Source of the DNA: Caedimonas sp.
GTDB taxonomy: Bacteria > Pseudomonadota > Alphaproteobacteria > Caedimonadales > Caedimonadaceae
Reading direction: 5' to 3'
Assembly: GCA_016794245.1 (NCBI GenBank)
Contig: JAEUKR010000020.1
Coordinates: 1-51,558, forward strand
DNA length: 51,558 bases
Shown: piece after piece, positions 51,546 through 51,558 of the stretch
How positions within the stretch are numbered: position 1 is the stretch's first letter
Layout of the letters: each line of letters begins with the position of its first letter
The notes under the pieces: model-generated
Seen by the model: the letters and a program-made list of their open reading frames with translations, nothing else
Databases searched by the model: none
What the model was told of the DNA's origin: nothing
Translations under genes and position numbers: made by a program

Positions 51546-51558
51546 CGCTTTTCAGGTT

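Overview
The window looks like a chromosomal segment of an alphaproteobacterium, most probably a host-associated lineage of the Holosporales/Rickettsiales type. This assignment is inference: it rests on the gene content (ctaE-surf1-M16 peptidase, mutY/dciA, patatin-bdhA, dapF-mtaB, a three-domain PolA), on a genome littered with short interspersed repeats and IS remnants, on a type VI secretion cluster, and on the scarcity of amino-acid biosynthesis genes (only dapF, for the cell wall).

Layout. 1-1.2 kb is a pile-up of mobile DNA: the cut-off start of an IS630-type transposase, a complete IS5-family element using a probable -1 frameshift, and the tail of an Rpn-type nuclease/transposase. 1.25-49.8 kb is mostly housekeeping: isoprenoid chain synthases (ispB, ispA), translation and tRNA modification (rpmE, lysS, aspS, trmN6, mtaB, trmB, rnd), DNA replication and repair (rnhA, polA, mutY, dciA, a UDG-family protein), respiration (ctaE, surf1, ctaA), envelope (dsbD, bamE, dapF), pgk, lipid/ketone-body genes (patatin, bdhA), transport (MFS, DAACS, peptide-binding protein), and a 1141-residue GltD/PyrK-like fusion oxidoreductase. 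From 40.2 to 49.87 kb an operon-like block encodes a SPOR-domain membrane protein followed by TssJ, TssK, TssL, TssM and TssA. These are the membrane-complex, baseplate-adaptor and cap parts of a T6SS; sheath, tube, spike and ClpV genes are not in the window.

The last TssA codons run into a 48-base 3' fragment of a tRNA-Leu gene, the usual scar of a tyrosine-integrase insertion. To its right the DNA changes character. It has a doubled 11-bp motif, an unrecognised 220-230 residue protein, about 550 bases of very AT-rich DNA carrying seven or eight degenerate ~27-bp repeats mostly 53-54 bp apart, and a small AlpA/excisionase-like DNA-binding protein. This right end is the part of the window least explained by known gene families.

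Across the window a ~130-bp repeat (here 'repeat A') recurs as full or partial copies. It sits mostly in divergent intergenic regions, with its 3' terminus (motif GAAGGGTAT) pointing into the adjacent gene. At mutY/polA its terminus supplies both the mutY stop and the polA ribosome-binding site. A second, TA-flanked MITE-like repeat (B) shares a core motif with repeat A. No intact tRNA or rRNA gene and no CRISPR array was seen.
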